Shown here one piece after another: positions 35,304-43,749 of a stretch of DNA of 64,000 nucleotides. The notes beneath the pieces are model-generated. The model was not told the origin of the DNA. It saw only the letters and a list, made by a program, of their open reading frames with translations, and searched no databases. How positions within the stretch are numbered: the first letter of the stretch is position 1; every line of letters starts with the position of its first letter. This DNA comes from Pirellula staleyi DSM 6068 (GTDB taxonomy: Bacteria > Planctomycetota > Planctomycetia > Pirellulales > Pirellulaceae), in NCBI RefSeq assembly GCF_000025185.1, contig NC_013720.1, positions 2,108,001 through 2,172,000 of the forward strand, in the 5' to 3' direction. The position numbers were made by a program, and so were the translations under genes.

Positions 35304-38300
35304 GTGATCCCGGGAGATGGCCTGGTGTCGATGGTTTCCCCAGAACAAGAGTCAGAACGCCTGGAGCTGGAACAGCTTCTGGGATACCTGAACTTCTCGA
35401 CGGGCGCCACCGATCCGCAGTTCCTGGCGAACCTCGACCATCTCTTCGAGCGGTCAGCCGCAGTAGCTCCCATCGGAACGTGGCGCGAGGTTGGTCGTCG
35501 GCTCCGTCAAAAACTGGTCGAGCTCAGCGACACCTCCCCCGTCTTTCGAAACATCGATCAAGCCTCGTCGGTCCTCGAGCTCGTCTGGGATTTCACCCTC
35601 CCGAGCTACTTGCGATTCCACGGCGATCTGCTGTTTCACCAAACGCACGATTCACTTTTTCGTCCGCTGTTCGTGGGGCGTGTTTGCGAGGCGGTTCTCC
35701 GCCAAGGTCCTCCCTGGGCCGATACCGAGCGGATCATCGACGGCTCCATCGCCGCGCTGAACGACTACATCGGCTACCGCCCGGTCGCCGCGCTCGAGTC
35801 GCAAAAAATCGAGCCCTACCGCAAAGAGTTTGTCCGCCCCGTGCCTCTCTATGTGCGCGGCATGGGAGTCGCCTGGGGCAAAGAGCGCGAAGTGATTCAA
35901 AAAGCGCTCGAGCTGCTCGAAAACACCGACGAAGATCTGCTCCGAGAAGCTGCGTTTCAACCGCAGAAACTCGAAGAGCTGGCGTTCGATCCCCGCGCCT
36001 ACGACTTCGATCATCCGGTGAATAAGCGCCCCAACTATCACTTCGGACAATGGGACCCGCAGCAGATCGACAACAGCGGACACTACAGCCGCTTTGTCGT
36101 GCAGCAGGTGACCCTCGACGCCTTGATGCTGCGGCTGGAAGACACCACCGACCTGCCGCGCGAAGAACTGCTGGTCGAGGCCGCCGCTGTATTGGCTGGC
36201 ACCATTTTGATGGCCTCGGGCGTTTGTGGCGATGGCCCCGGCATGTACGACTCGGGGACTACGCTGGCTAAGCTTCTGCCCCGCATCGCCCGCTATCGCG
36301 ATCAGTTCTACGAGCGGCTGTTCACCCGCATCGGTGGCGAGCATGCCGCCCGACTGCGCGAGGAATCGCAGCAAAAACGACAGCCGTTCGGGGGTGCGCG
36401 ACAGCATCTCAACGCGCAGCTGGCGCGGCGCCGCGCCTCGCAGCTCGAGCACGTTCATCTGGCCCGCATTTTTGCCCGAATGGGGCATGTGAAAGCGGCT
36501 CGCCGGCAGGCCGATGTGGTTCCGTGCGCTTCCGCTCGCATGCTCTGCCAGATCGATTGCCTCCTCACCACTGGCCACTTGGCCTGCGATGCTGGCGACC
36601 TCGAGAAAGCCAACTCACTTGCGCCGCAAATCTTTCGGCTGCTAGAGCGCGGCATCCAGTGTGGCGCGATCCTCGATCCCTGGAACATCATCGGTTTCGA
36701 CGCTCATTTCAGCCTGTTTCCCGCGATGGAAAACAGCGTGCGCGATCATCGGGCCGACGAACTCGTCAGCCTGATGGATCGCTTGTTCGCCTTCTACTCG
36801 CGCATCTGGAGCGAAGCGGCGGCTGTCGATCGCAGCGATCTGTGCGACAACATACGCGACATTTTCCAAGGAGTGGCGAGCTGGTGGCACAAGTTTGCCG
36901 TCCATGAAGTGAGCACGGTGGAAGCGGTCGATCCGCTGGTTCTCTATCGCGCTGCTGAAGGAGTCGCCGACGCGCTCCATGTGTGGCATCGTGGTGGCGC
37001 AGCCGCCGGCGATGTGGCGTTCTGGGCCCCGCATGCCGCGATGTTCGATTCCCCCAAAGCCTACGCGCTAGTGATCGATTCGCTCCTGGCGCGAAAAGAT
37101 TTCGTCGCCTCGATGGCGCTCCTCATGTCGTGGCTCGGCGAAGCGGAACGGATCGGACTCGAGCGCGCGGATAGCTCGTTCCACGATCTCGGTCTGCGCT
37201 GGTTCAGCGAAATGACTTCGCTCTCGACCATCGATCCCTCGAGCCCTTCCGATGCCCAAGCAGCCTGGGATAAAGCCCGCAAATTCCTCGACTATCTTGA
37301 AGCCAACGCCGAGAGTTTTTGGGCCGTGCCGCAGTTCAAACTGGGGGCTAGTGGACCCAAAAAACATCGCCGCAAAGACGACCACGAAACCACCGCCGGG
37401 GATGAGGACGATGGCGAAAATCTGTTCGGATCGGCCTACGAAGGGATGGTCTATCGCGACAGTACCGACGATGGTGTGCAAGGTCCGATCTTCGAGCAAG
37501 CCAGCACGTCGCACGACGAACTTTTGATCGAAAGCAAACGTGTCGCCGATCGTTTGTCGTTCCTCTCGACGGTCGTGAAGCTCTGGAAATTAGCGGTCGT
37601 GAGCCCCGCGTTTGCCTCGGTCGTGCGTATGCAGCACGACTCGCCTCAACTGGCAAGTCGCATCACCGCCATGGAGCGCTGGCGGCAGCAGGCGATCGAA
37701 AATCGCGAAGGGCTCGCGCGTTTGCTCGCTACGGTGCGCGACTACAAAATCGGCGCTCCGGCAGCCGATCACGATTCGATGGTCGAGTACGATCGTCGGC
37801 GGATGACGAAAGAATCGCTCCTCGAACGAATCATCGCCACCAGCGTCGAAACGGCTGATGCCGCGCGGATGCTCGACGCTGCTCTGTCGGCTGTCGAGGC
37901 CTCCGATCAATCGCCGCAGCTGATTACCGCCGAGATGTTGCCGCAAGTTCGTGAAGACAAACTGACCGCTGCTGTCTTCGCCTCGCTGCTGCGGCGGGAT
38001 GTGGCGGCTGTTCATCAAAACGCCGAAAAACTCTGGGAAAACCTCTCCGAATTGCCTCTGCTCTACGTTCCGCTGAGCAAGGGTGGCAGCCCCACGGAAA
38101 TTGTCGCGGTTCGGATTCGTCAGCATGCGATTCAAGACCTGCTGGCATGGCTGCCGCGACTCGGGCTCTGGATCGAAACGTGTCAGCTGCTCGAAGTGGC
38201 GCGGAAGATGGAACGCGATCATCCCGTCGGGCCGGGAGCGGTCACCGAGTTCGACGAGCTGTTCAAGATTGGCTATCGGGCGATGGTCGAGAGCCTCGTC

Positions 38301-39335
38301 ACGAGCAGCAAGACATGGTCGCGCGAGGATCGCACGCGCGATGAAGATTCGACCTCGCATCCCCTCGTTTCGTGCCTCGAACAGCTCACCGAATCGATGC
38401 TGACGAGCTGGCTCGCCCACAGCCGCACGTTGCGTTTGAGTGTGCTCGAGCGCGTGCACGACAAAACGATGTGGAAAAAAGTGATGGAGTTCATCGAGCG
38501 TTTTGGCTCGGAACTTTTCACCCAGCGTTTCCTGAACCTTGGAAATATCCGCGCGATCTTGCATCAAGGGGTCGCAAGTTGGCTCGACGCCATCGCCTCG
38601 CACGACGACGGTGAAGGGCCCGAAGAATTGCTCAGCGCTCTTTCGTCCGGTCTTCCCAAAGAAGAAGTGGCCGAACAACTGGCGCTGGTGCTCGAAGCGA
38701 TCGTCGAAAACTACGGTGAGTATCGCGACTACAACAGCACGACCACGCAGTCCGATCGTGGCGAGATGCTCTATACGCTGCTTGATTTCCTGAGGCTCCG
38801 CACGCGTTACGACCGGGTCTGCTGGAACCTCAAGCCGGTGGTTCTCGCCCACGAGATCCTGGTCCGCCAAGGAGAAGAGAGTGCTGCCCGCGTGTGGCGC
38901 AAAGCGCTCACCGACCGGATCAACGACGAAGCGAGTCAGTATCTTGTGCGGCTCGCTGACCTGCAAAAGAAGTACGCCATGCGGATGCCGACGGTCGCAG
39001 ATCGGCTGGGGGAGCGATTCATTCGTCCGCTTGCGATCGACCGGATTCGAGCACTCGTCGCGCCAGCGATTGATGAAGCTCGACGCGGGGAAGCATCCGC
39101 GCCGAAGTTTGAGCTCCTCGAGCACGAGACCGAGTTCCTGACGCGCGAGCCGACTGGCGTGGGGCTCGATGTCCCTGCGTGGCTCGTCGCACTTGAGGAA
39201 GAGGTCGAGAACGTTCAGCGACCCGCTTACCAAAAACGATCGGACGACGATCTGGCGGCGTTCATTCCACCCGTGCTGCTGTCGCTGGATCAGTCGCGTA
39301 AGCAAATCGAAGAGTGGTCGACTCGCACCGATTGA
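35304..39335 (+). CDS. 1343-residue helical protein of unknown function
   Basis: The largest gene here. Start GTG 35304, or ATG 35331. No signal peptide, no transmembrane helix. The chain is overwhelmingly helical and rich in Leu, Ala, Arg and Glu, with segments such as LVWDFTLPSYLRFHGDLLFH and RGVASWLDAIASHDDGEGPEE, given here in part, and a charged insert DEDDGENL near residue 710. ALARRRASQLEHVHLARIFARMG-type stretches suggest TPR-like pairs. I do not recognise any domain. Soluble, probably cytoplasmic. It is monocistronic, between divergent and convergent neighbours. Confidence 0.85.
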   Translation: MIPGDGLVSMVSPEQESERLELEQLLGYLNFSTGATDPQFLANLDHLFERSAAVAPIGTWREVGRRLRQKLVELSDTSPVFRNIDQASSVLELVWDFTLPSYLRFHGDLLFHQTHDSLFRPLFVGRVCEAVLRQGPPWADTERIIDGSIAALNDYIGYRPVAALESQKIEPYRKEFVRPVPLYVRGMGVAWGKEREVIQKALELLENTDEDLLREAAFQPQKLEELAFDPRAYDFDHPVNKRPNYHFGQWDPQQIDNSGHYSRFVVQQVTLDALMLRLEDTTDLPREELLVEAAAVLAGTILMASGVCGDGPGMYDSGTTLAKLLPRIARYRDQFYERLFTRIGGEHAARLREESQQKRQPFGGARQHLNAQLARRRASQLEHVHLARIFARMGHVKAARRQADVVPCASARMLCQIDCLLTTGHLACDAGDLEKANSLAPQIFRLLERGIQCGAILDPWNIIGFDAHFSLFPAMENSVRDHRADELVSLMDRLFAFYSRIWSEAAAVDRSDLCDNIRDIFQGVASWWHKFAVHEVSTVEAVDPLVLYRAAEGVADALHVWHRGGAAAGDVAFWAPHAAMFDSPKAYALVIDSLLARKDFVASMALLMSWLGEAERIGLERADSSFHDLGLRWFSEMTSLSTIDPSSPSDAQAAWDKARKFLDYLEANAESFWAVPQFKLGASGPKKHRRKDDHETTAGDEDDGENLFGSAYEGMVYRDSTDDGVQGPIFEQASTSHDELLIESKRVADRLSFLSTVVKLWKLAVVSPAFASVVRMQHDSPQLASRITAMERWRQQAIENREGLARLLATVRDYKIGAPAADHDSMVEYDRRRMTKESLLERIIATSVETADAARMLDAALSAVEASDQSPQLITAEMLPQVREDKLTAAVFASLLRRDVAAVHQNAEKLWENLSELPLLYVPLSKGGSPTEIVAVRIRQHAIQDLLAWLPRLGLWIETCQLLEVARKMERDHPVGPGAVTEFDELFKIGYRAMVESLVTSSKTWSREDRTRDEDSTSHPLVSCLEQLTESMLTSWLAHSRTLRLSVLERVHDKTMWKKVMEFIERFGSELFTQRFLNLGNIRAILHQGVASWLDAIASHDDGEGPEELLSALSSGLPKEEVAEQLALVLEAIVENYGEYRDYNSTTTQSDRGEMLYTLLDFLRLRTRYDRVCWNLKPVVLAHEILVRQGEESAARVWRKALTDRINDEASQYLVRLADLQKKYAMRMPTVADRLGERFIRPLAIDRIRALVAPAIDEARRGEASAPKFELLEHETEFLTREPTGVGLDVPAWLVALEEEVENVQRPAYQKRSDDDLAAFIPPVLLSLDQSRKQIEEWSTRTD

Positions 39336-39360
39336 TGTGCGCCGCACCGCTGAGTGGCTT

Positions 39361-40782
39361 CTACTGCGAAGCTGCCACCGCCGCGCCAGTTTGCAGCCTC
39401 ACTTCGGCGATGATTTTTTCTTCGACATCGTCGGCCCAGCGCCCTGGCAGACCGTAGTAGACCATCGCGCCACCCCCTTCGTAGCCACCTTCCTTAAGGA
39501 CCCGCAGCGAGGGGATATAGGCCATCACATCGTTGGCATAGCCGGTGATCAGGAGCGTTTTCTCGGGCTGCTCCTTCGCAATTCGGAGCGCGTAGTCAAC
39601 CACCACTTCTCCGCCGAGCGCGACCCACGTCACTTCGTTGCCGAGCTTCCAGGTTTGCACCGGATAGGGATAGGTCGACGGAAGCGGCTCGCCACGCTCG
39701 AGAATCGCCAGAAGCGATTTCGCGCGCGCCTGTTCGTACTTGTTCGTCCCGCGGAGCGCCGCTTCGAGCATTTCGCGCGTCGGCAGATCGGTCAGCCCCA
39801 GATCGATGGTGCGATAGCTGGCCGACAGCTGCGGCTGAATCACACGCTGCTGTTTCGCGAGCGCCTCGCTGGTCGCAGATGCGAGCTGCGCGCCATAGCT
39901 GCGAGCCAGTTCGACGGTGCGACGTGGCAGTGGATTTTGGTCGGCACCGCATCCGGCCCAAAACAGCGCCACTGCCCCCGGATGCTCTTTTTCGAGCAAT
40001 TCGCAGGCAAATCCAGGGTAGTCAGCGCACCACTCGTAGCCCGAAAGGGTCGTCGCGTGACATGCGTAGCCCAAGAGAATGGCGCGAGTCGCTCCGTCGC
40101 TGCCGCGCGCGAGGATCACCGGTACACGATGATCGCTCGGCCCTTGGATCGACTTGGAAGCTTGGAGCCGAGGAACTTCGGCCTCGACATTGGTCCGCCG
40201 ATTCACCGCGAACGTGGCGACCGCTTCACTGTAGAGGAGTGTCCCCGGCGCGAGGCTCGCGATCGCCTCTTCGACCGACTGCACAATCTTCTCGCCGAGC
40301 GAGCGAGTGTAGCGATCAACTTTGCGCTGTTCCTCTTCGGAGAGGACCAGTTCATACATCGGCCGCAGCACTTTGGTAGCGACCGGTCCGCTGTGCGTGT
40401 GCGACGTGCTGAGCATCACCGCAGCACGCGGGAGCTGATGTTGTTTTTCGATCGCGCGGCAAACATCGGCGGCGAACTCGCGATCGATCCCCACGAGGTC
40501 GAGTGTCACAAGCGCAGCGCGGCGTCCATCGGCATCCTCGAGCAGCACGCACTTGGCAAACAGCTCGGTCAACTTCCCTTCCGCAGGCTTGGTGCGCGAG
40601 GCATAGCCTGCCATCCAAAGCGGCACTTCGGGAGTGATCACCACTTTGCTGACACCGATTTTCCACGTCTTTTCCGCGGAAAAAGTGCTGTTGATGGCCA
40701 GCAGACATAGAATCGCAGCCAGCGCCGCGATTAGAGTCGATTGGCCCGCAGTTCGCGGAGGGGATACAGCGTGTCGCGCCAT
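39361..40782 (-). CDS. Neutral/alkaline ceramidase-like exported protein
   Basis: 473 residues from ATG at 40782, with AAGGTGG upstream and a signal peptide (AGQSTLIAALAAILCLLAINSTFSAE, shortened as LIAALAAILCLLA). Neutral-ceramidase N-terminal motifs: VVITPEVPLWMAGYA, ALVTLDLVGIDREF, LSTSHTHSGPV with the metal-binding histidines, ACHATTLSG and FWAGCGADQNP. Family members hydrolyse ceramide or related amides, though many bacterial ones are uncharacterised. The start lies inside the preceding glycosyltransferase gene (52-base overlap), so the two are probably translated from one message. Confidence 0.85.
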   Translation of the reverse strand: MARHAVSPPRTAGQSTLIAALAAILCLLAINSTFSAEKTWKIGVSKVVITPEVPLWMAGYASRTKPAEGKLTELFAKCVLLEDADGRRAALVTLDLVGIDREFAADVCRAIEKQHQLPRAAVMLSTSHTHSGPVATKVLRPMYELVLSEEEQRKVDRYTRSLGEKIVQSVEEAIASLAPGTLLYSEAVATFAVNRRTNVEAEVPRLQASKSIQGPSDHRVPVILARGSDGATRAILLGYACHATTLSGYEWCADYPGFACELLEKEHPGAVALFWAGCGADQNPLPRRTVELARSYGAQLASATSEALAKQQRVIQPQLSASYRTIDLGLTDLPTREMLEAALRGTNKYEQARAKSLLAILERGEPLPSTYPYPVQTWKLGNEVTWVALGGEVVVDYALRIAKEQPEKTLLITGYANDVMAYIPSLRVLKEGGYEGGGAMVYYGLPGRWADDVEEKIIAEVRLQTGAAVAASQ

Positions 40783-42014
40783 TTGATGCCACCTTGCCAA
40801 AGTGTGAGGAACATCGAGCGATAGTTGATAAACACAAACATCAGCACACAGAAAGGAAACAGCAGCGCTTCGATCGGAGGTCGCTTGAGACTGCGTGCCG
40901 CGGCAATTGCAATCGCATAGATCGTGACTGCAGAGGCGATGAAGAGCCAGCGTCCTTCGCCGTGCGAAGTGAAGCAGGCAACAAACGGCCAGCAAAACGT
41001 GTTGATGAGGGTCGCGGTGCCGATGATCACTCCGATGATGCTGTAGTTCATCGCCGCGAAGCAATTTTTTTCGAGCCCTACGACCACTTCCCAAAGCGTG
41101 GCATACCACTCGACCGAGATCATGCCGACTCCCGACTGCATCTCTTGCTTGAGTCCTGCGTGCTTGATCAGCCGACCGAGCATCACATCGTCATCGGGGC
41201 GCATGCGGAGTGGCTGAAGGCCACCGATTTTCAGGAGCGCTTCGCGCCGCACGAGGTTGTAGGCCCCGATGCCGACGTAGGCTCGGCTACGTGGATTGGC
41301 TGCTGCCCAAGGACGCGTGAAGAGGGTGAACATTACCGAAAACATCACCACAAACGAGCGGAGCAAAAGGGATGGCATCTCGACCGTGGGGCCGAGCGTC
41401 AGGTGATCGAGCCCGCTCGATTGCATATGCGCGACGGTTCGTCGGAGTACGGTCGGATCGTGCACAATATCGGCATCGGTAAACAAAACGTACTCGCCGC
41501 GCGCGTTCTCGAGACCATAGTGGAGCGCATGATTCTTGCCGAGCCAGCCCGCCGGCAGCTCGCTGATATTCACTACCTGCAGCTGCGGATGCTCGAGCGC
41601 AAGACGGCTTAGAATCTCTCCCGTGGCGTCGGTCGAGCGATCGTTGACGACCAGCAGTTCGTAGTGGGGATAGTCGATCGCCAGGAGCGACCGCAGCGCC
41701 CCTTCGATGCCGCGCGCTTCGTTGCGGGCGGGAACGACAATCGATACCAGCGGCAGTTCTCCTGTGGGAAGCGGCAGGTCCTTCGTCCAGCGGATTTGCC
41801 GCCCGCCAAAGTGCAGAATCGCCAGCAGCATCAGCGACCAAGCGAAACTCATTCCCCCCCAAACGATCCACGCCTCGCGCGTCATCGACCACACCAAAAT
41901 CGAAATCGCCAACTGGTAAATCAGAATCAAGGGTGAGTGTCCTTCGGCGTAGTCGATAACCGGAATTTCGAGGAAGGCATCATGCTGTGTCGCGACATCG
42001 CTGGCAAGCTGCAC
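40731..42014 (-). CDS. GT2-family membrane glycosyltransferase
   Basis: 427 residues from GTG at 42014 after a GAGAG sequence. Hydrophobic segments flank a GT-A domain: VSIVVPARNEARGIEGALRS, cut here to VSIVVPARNEARG, then ELLVVNDRSTDATGEIL, VLFTDADIVHDP with the DxD-like metal site, and RPDDDVMLGRLIKHAGL carrying the catalytic acid. The C-terminus has about four membrane helices. Similar to GT2 proteins acting on lipids (carotenoid or hopanoid-linked). It overlaps the ceramidase-like gene by 52 bases, suggesting that both work on the same lipid; that is an inference. Confidence 0.85.
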   Translation of the reverse strand: MQLASDVATQHDAFLEIPVIDYAEGHSPLILIYQLAISILVWSMTREAWIVWGGMSFAWSLMLLAILHFGGRQIRWTKDLPLPTGELPLVSIVVPARNEARGIEGALRSLLAIDYPHYELLVVNDRSTDATGEILSRLALEHPQLQVVNISELPAGWLGKNHALHYGLENARGEYVLFTDADIVHDPTVLRRTVAHMQSSGLDHLTLGPTVEMPSLLLRSFVVMFSVMFTLFTRPWAAANPRSRAYVGIGAYNLVRREALLKIGGLQPLRMRPDDDVMLGRLIKHAGLKQEMQSGVGMISVEWYATLWEVVVGLEKNCFAAMNYSIIGVIIGTATLINTFCWPFVACFTSHGEGRWLFIASAVTIYAIAIAAARSLKRPPIEALLFPFCVLMFVFINYRSMFLTLWQGGIKWRDTLYPLRELRANRL

Positions 42015-42150
42015 AGCTCTCGTTCTGTTTGACGTTGTACATCACGATAGCGATACTAGGAGTAGTTATAGAGCTTGGGTCTTGCAGTAACGGACGCTGG
42101 TGATTGTACGTCGGGGACATCCCAAGCAGTATGGAATTCGAGAGTTTGTT

Positions 42151-42354
42151 ATGACCAATGAAGCTGCCGATGTGATTGCAAAGTACGACCAATTGCCGGT
42201 CGAAGCTCAGCAGCATGTGCTCCTCGAACTGCTGCGACGGACACCGCTTTCGCAGGACCAGCTTGCAGACCATGAACTCACGCAACTAGCCGACTCACTT
42301 TTCCAACAACTCGACGCCGAGGAAGCTCATGCCGACGATGCCTCTTCGCGGTGA
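42151..42354 (+). CDS. Putative antitoxin of a MazF-type module
   Basis: 67 residues from ATG at 42151. A helical, acidic protein (LPVEAQQHVLLELLRRTPLSQDQLADHELTQLADSLFQQLD; the part LTQLADSLFQQLDAEEAH resembles short antitoxins next to MazF). No ribbon-helix-helix, HTH or AbrB fold is visible. It overlaps the toxin gene by 26 bases, the usual coupling of such pairs. Confidence 0.65.
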   Translation: MTNEAADVIAKYDQLPVEAQQHVLLELLRRTPLSQDQLADHELTQLADSLFQQLDAEEAHADDASSR

Positions 42355-42652
42355 GGTGTGGGTGGTCGATTTGGGAATGGTGGCCAAAATTCGTCCCGCT
42401 TTGGTGCTGAGTATTTCGGCCGTTGATGCAAACGATCGGTCGCTCGTCACGATCGTGCCCCATACTACCAGTGTTCGTGGTTCTCGCTTCGAAGTGAACG
42501 TGCCAGTGAAGTTTCTAAAGGCTGGAGCGTTCGACGCACAAAATCTTCTCACCATTCCCACTGTAAAGCTCGTCAGGTTGCTCGGTAAGCTCACTGACGA
42601 ACAGCTGCAGCAGGTGGAGCATGTCGTTCAGCTGTGGCTTGGTTTTCGCTAA
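42329..42652 (+). CDS. MazF/PemK-type toxin
   Basis: 107 residues from ATG at 42329 with GAGGAAG just before. MazF landmarks: PLRGEVWVVDLG, KIRPALVLSIS, SLVTIVPHTTSVRGSRFEV, FDAQNLLTIPTVKLVRLLGKL. MazF-type proteins are sequence-specific endoribonucleases inhibited by their antitoxin. The arginine in GEVW...RPAL and the Thr/Ser in PHTTS occupy typical catalytic positions. Confidence 0.88.
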   Translation: MPTMPLRGEVWVVDLGMVAKIRPALVLSISAVDANDRSLVTIVPHTTSVRGSRFEVNVPVKFLKAGAFDAQNLLTIPTVKLVRLLGKLTDEQLQQVEHVVQLWLGFR

Positions 42653-42740
42653 GCCGATTGCCCGATATTCTTGCGAAATACTGCGAAATAGCCGCACCTT
42701 GCAGAGGCCCAAGGTTTCGTGCCAAGGGAGGCCGGATGCA

Positions 42741-43694
42741 TTACTCCTTGACGCTCGATGTGAGCGGCAGAAGCTCGCGCGCGTTATCGCTGCTAATCTT
42801 CAGCAGCACTTCGGGAGGCAGCTCGATCTTGGTTTGAAAGAGTTCGAATTGGGGGACATCTTGCTTGGGAGCGAGGTAGTCGGTTCCAAAGAGAATCCGA
42901 TCTTGGTGACGGATCAGGAATTCGCGACCGAACACTAGATCGCGGCTGATAGCGCCGGCGCCACTGCCAGCCGAGAGGTCGCAGTAGAGGTTCTTATAGG
43001 TCTTCAGCAGATGATCGAGCGCGCCGGGCTGATCGATCTTTCCTTTGGGATAGCCGCCGAGATCGGCTGCAGAGATACCCCCAGCGATCGAGGCCCAAAA
43101 GCCGGGTCCATGGCCGATAAAGCGACCTTCGGGAAAGCTCTGCAGCACCTTTTCGAGTCCCGGTAGCCCCGGTTTATCGGTGTTGCGCTGCTGATCGAGA
43201 TGAAACAGCAGCGGCAGCTTCAGTTCGGCACACGACCCGTAGAGGGTCATGCTTCTCGGGTCGTCGATGGAGATGCCTGGCTTGTGTTCGCCAAAACCAA
43301 GACAGCCCGCCTCTTGCCATTTTTTCAGGATGTCGAGCAGTCCCTTTTTGCCGCCGCTATAGCTGGTGCGGGGATCGATCGAGCAGAACGGAAGGAGCCG
43401 ATCGCGAAAGGGGCGTGTGGCTTCGAGGACGAAGTCGGTGGTGATCAGATAGCTCGACGACTCAGGCGAAGTGAGCGGCAGGACGACGGCATGCGTGATG
43501 TGGTGAGCATCCATCCAGCGGAGCAAGGTTTCGGCCGAGAGGGGCTCGGTGGTGTTCCAGGTTTGGCCCAAATGCGTGTGGATATCGATGTAAGCCGGTG
43601 GAGCGGGCTGGGGCTCTTCGGCGGCAATTCGATGGGCGATAGGGGAGGCGATTACGGCCGACGCAGCAGCGAGGAAGGTTCGTCGCGAGATCAT
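42741..43694 (-). CDS. Exported amidohydrolase-family protein with twin-arginine-like start
   Basis: 317 residues from ATG at 43694. ISRRTFLAAASAVIA is a Tat-type signal. The mature part has IDIHTHLGQTWN (metal-binding His-x-His at the start of a TIM barrel), LLFHLDQ, FIGHGPGFWA and a late FGTDYLAP with the catalytic-type Asp. This is the amidohydrolase-2 pattern. The substrate is not evident. Downstream of the dehydrogenase/cytochrome gene on the same strand; the gap is 55 bases, so one transcript is likely. Confidence 0.85.
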   Translation of the reverse strand: MISRRTFLAAASAVIASPIAHRIAAEEPQPAPPAYIDIHTHLGQTWNTTEPLSAETLLRWMDAHHITHAVVLPLTSPESSSYLITTDFVLEATRPFRDRLLPFCSIDPRTSYSGGKKGLLDILKKWQEAGCLGFGEHKPGISIDDPRSMTLYGSCAELKLPLLFHLDQQRNTDKPGLPGLEKVLQSFPEGRFIGHGPGFWASIAGGISAADLGGYPKGKIDQPGALDHLLKTYKNLYCDLSAGSGAGAISRDLVFGREFLIRHQDRILFGTDYLAPKQDVPQFELFQTKIELPPEVLLKISSDNARELLPLTSSVKE

Positions 43695-43749
43695 CGTGAG
43701 CGTTCCGTTTTTGGAGAGTGCGGCGCGGGGAATTGGCAACAGCAGCCTG

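Noticed and set aside
37590-39347. Minus-strand frame of 585 codons opposite the 1343-residue gene
   Set aside because: Product rich in Arg/His/Gln with no domain signature; the sense strand has the better coding character.
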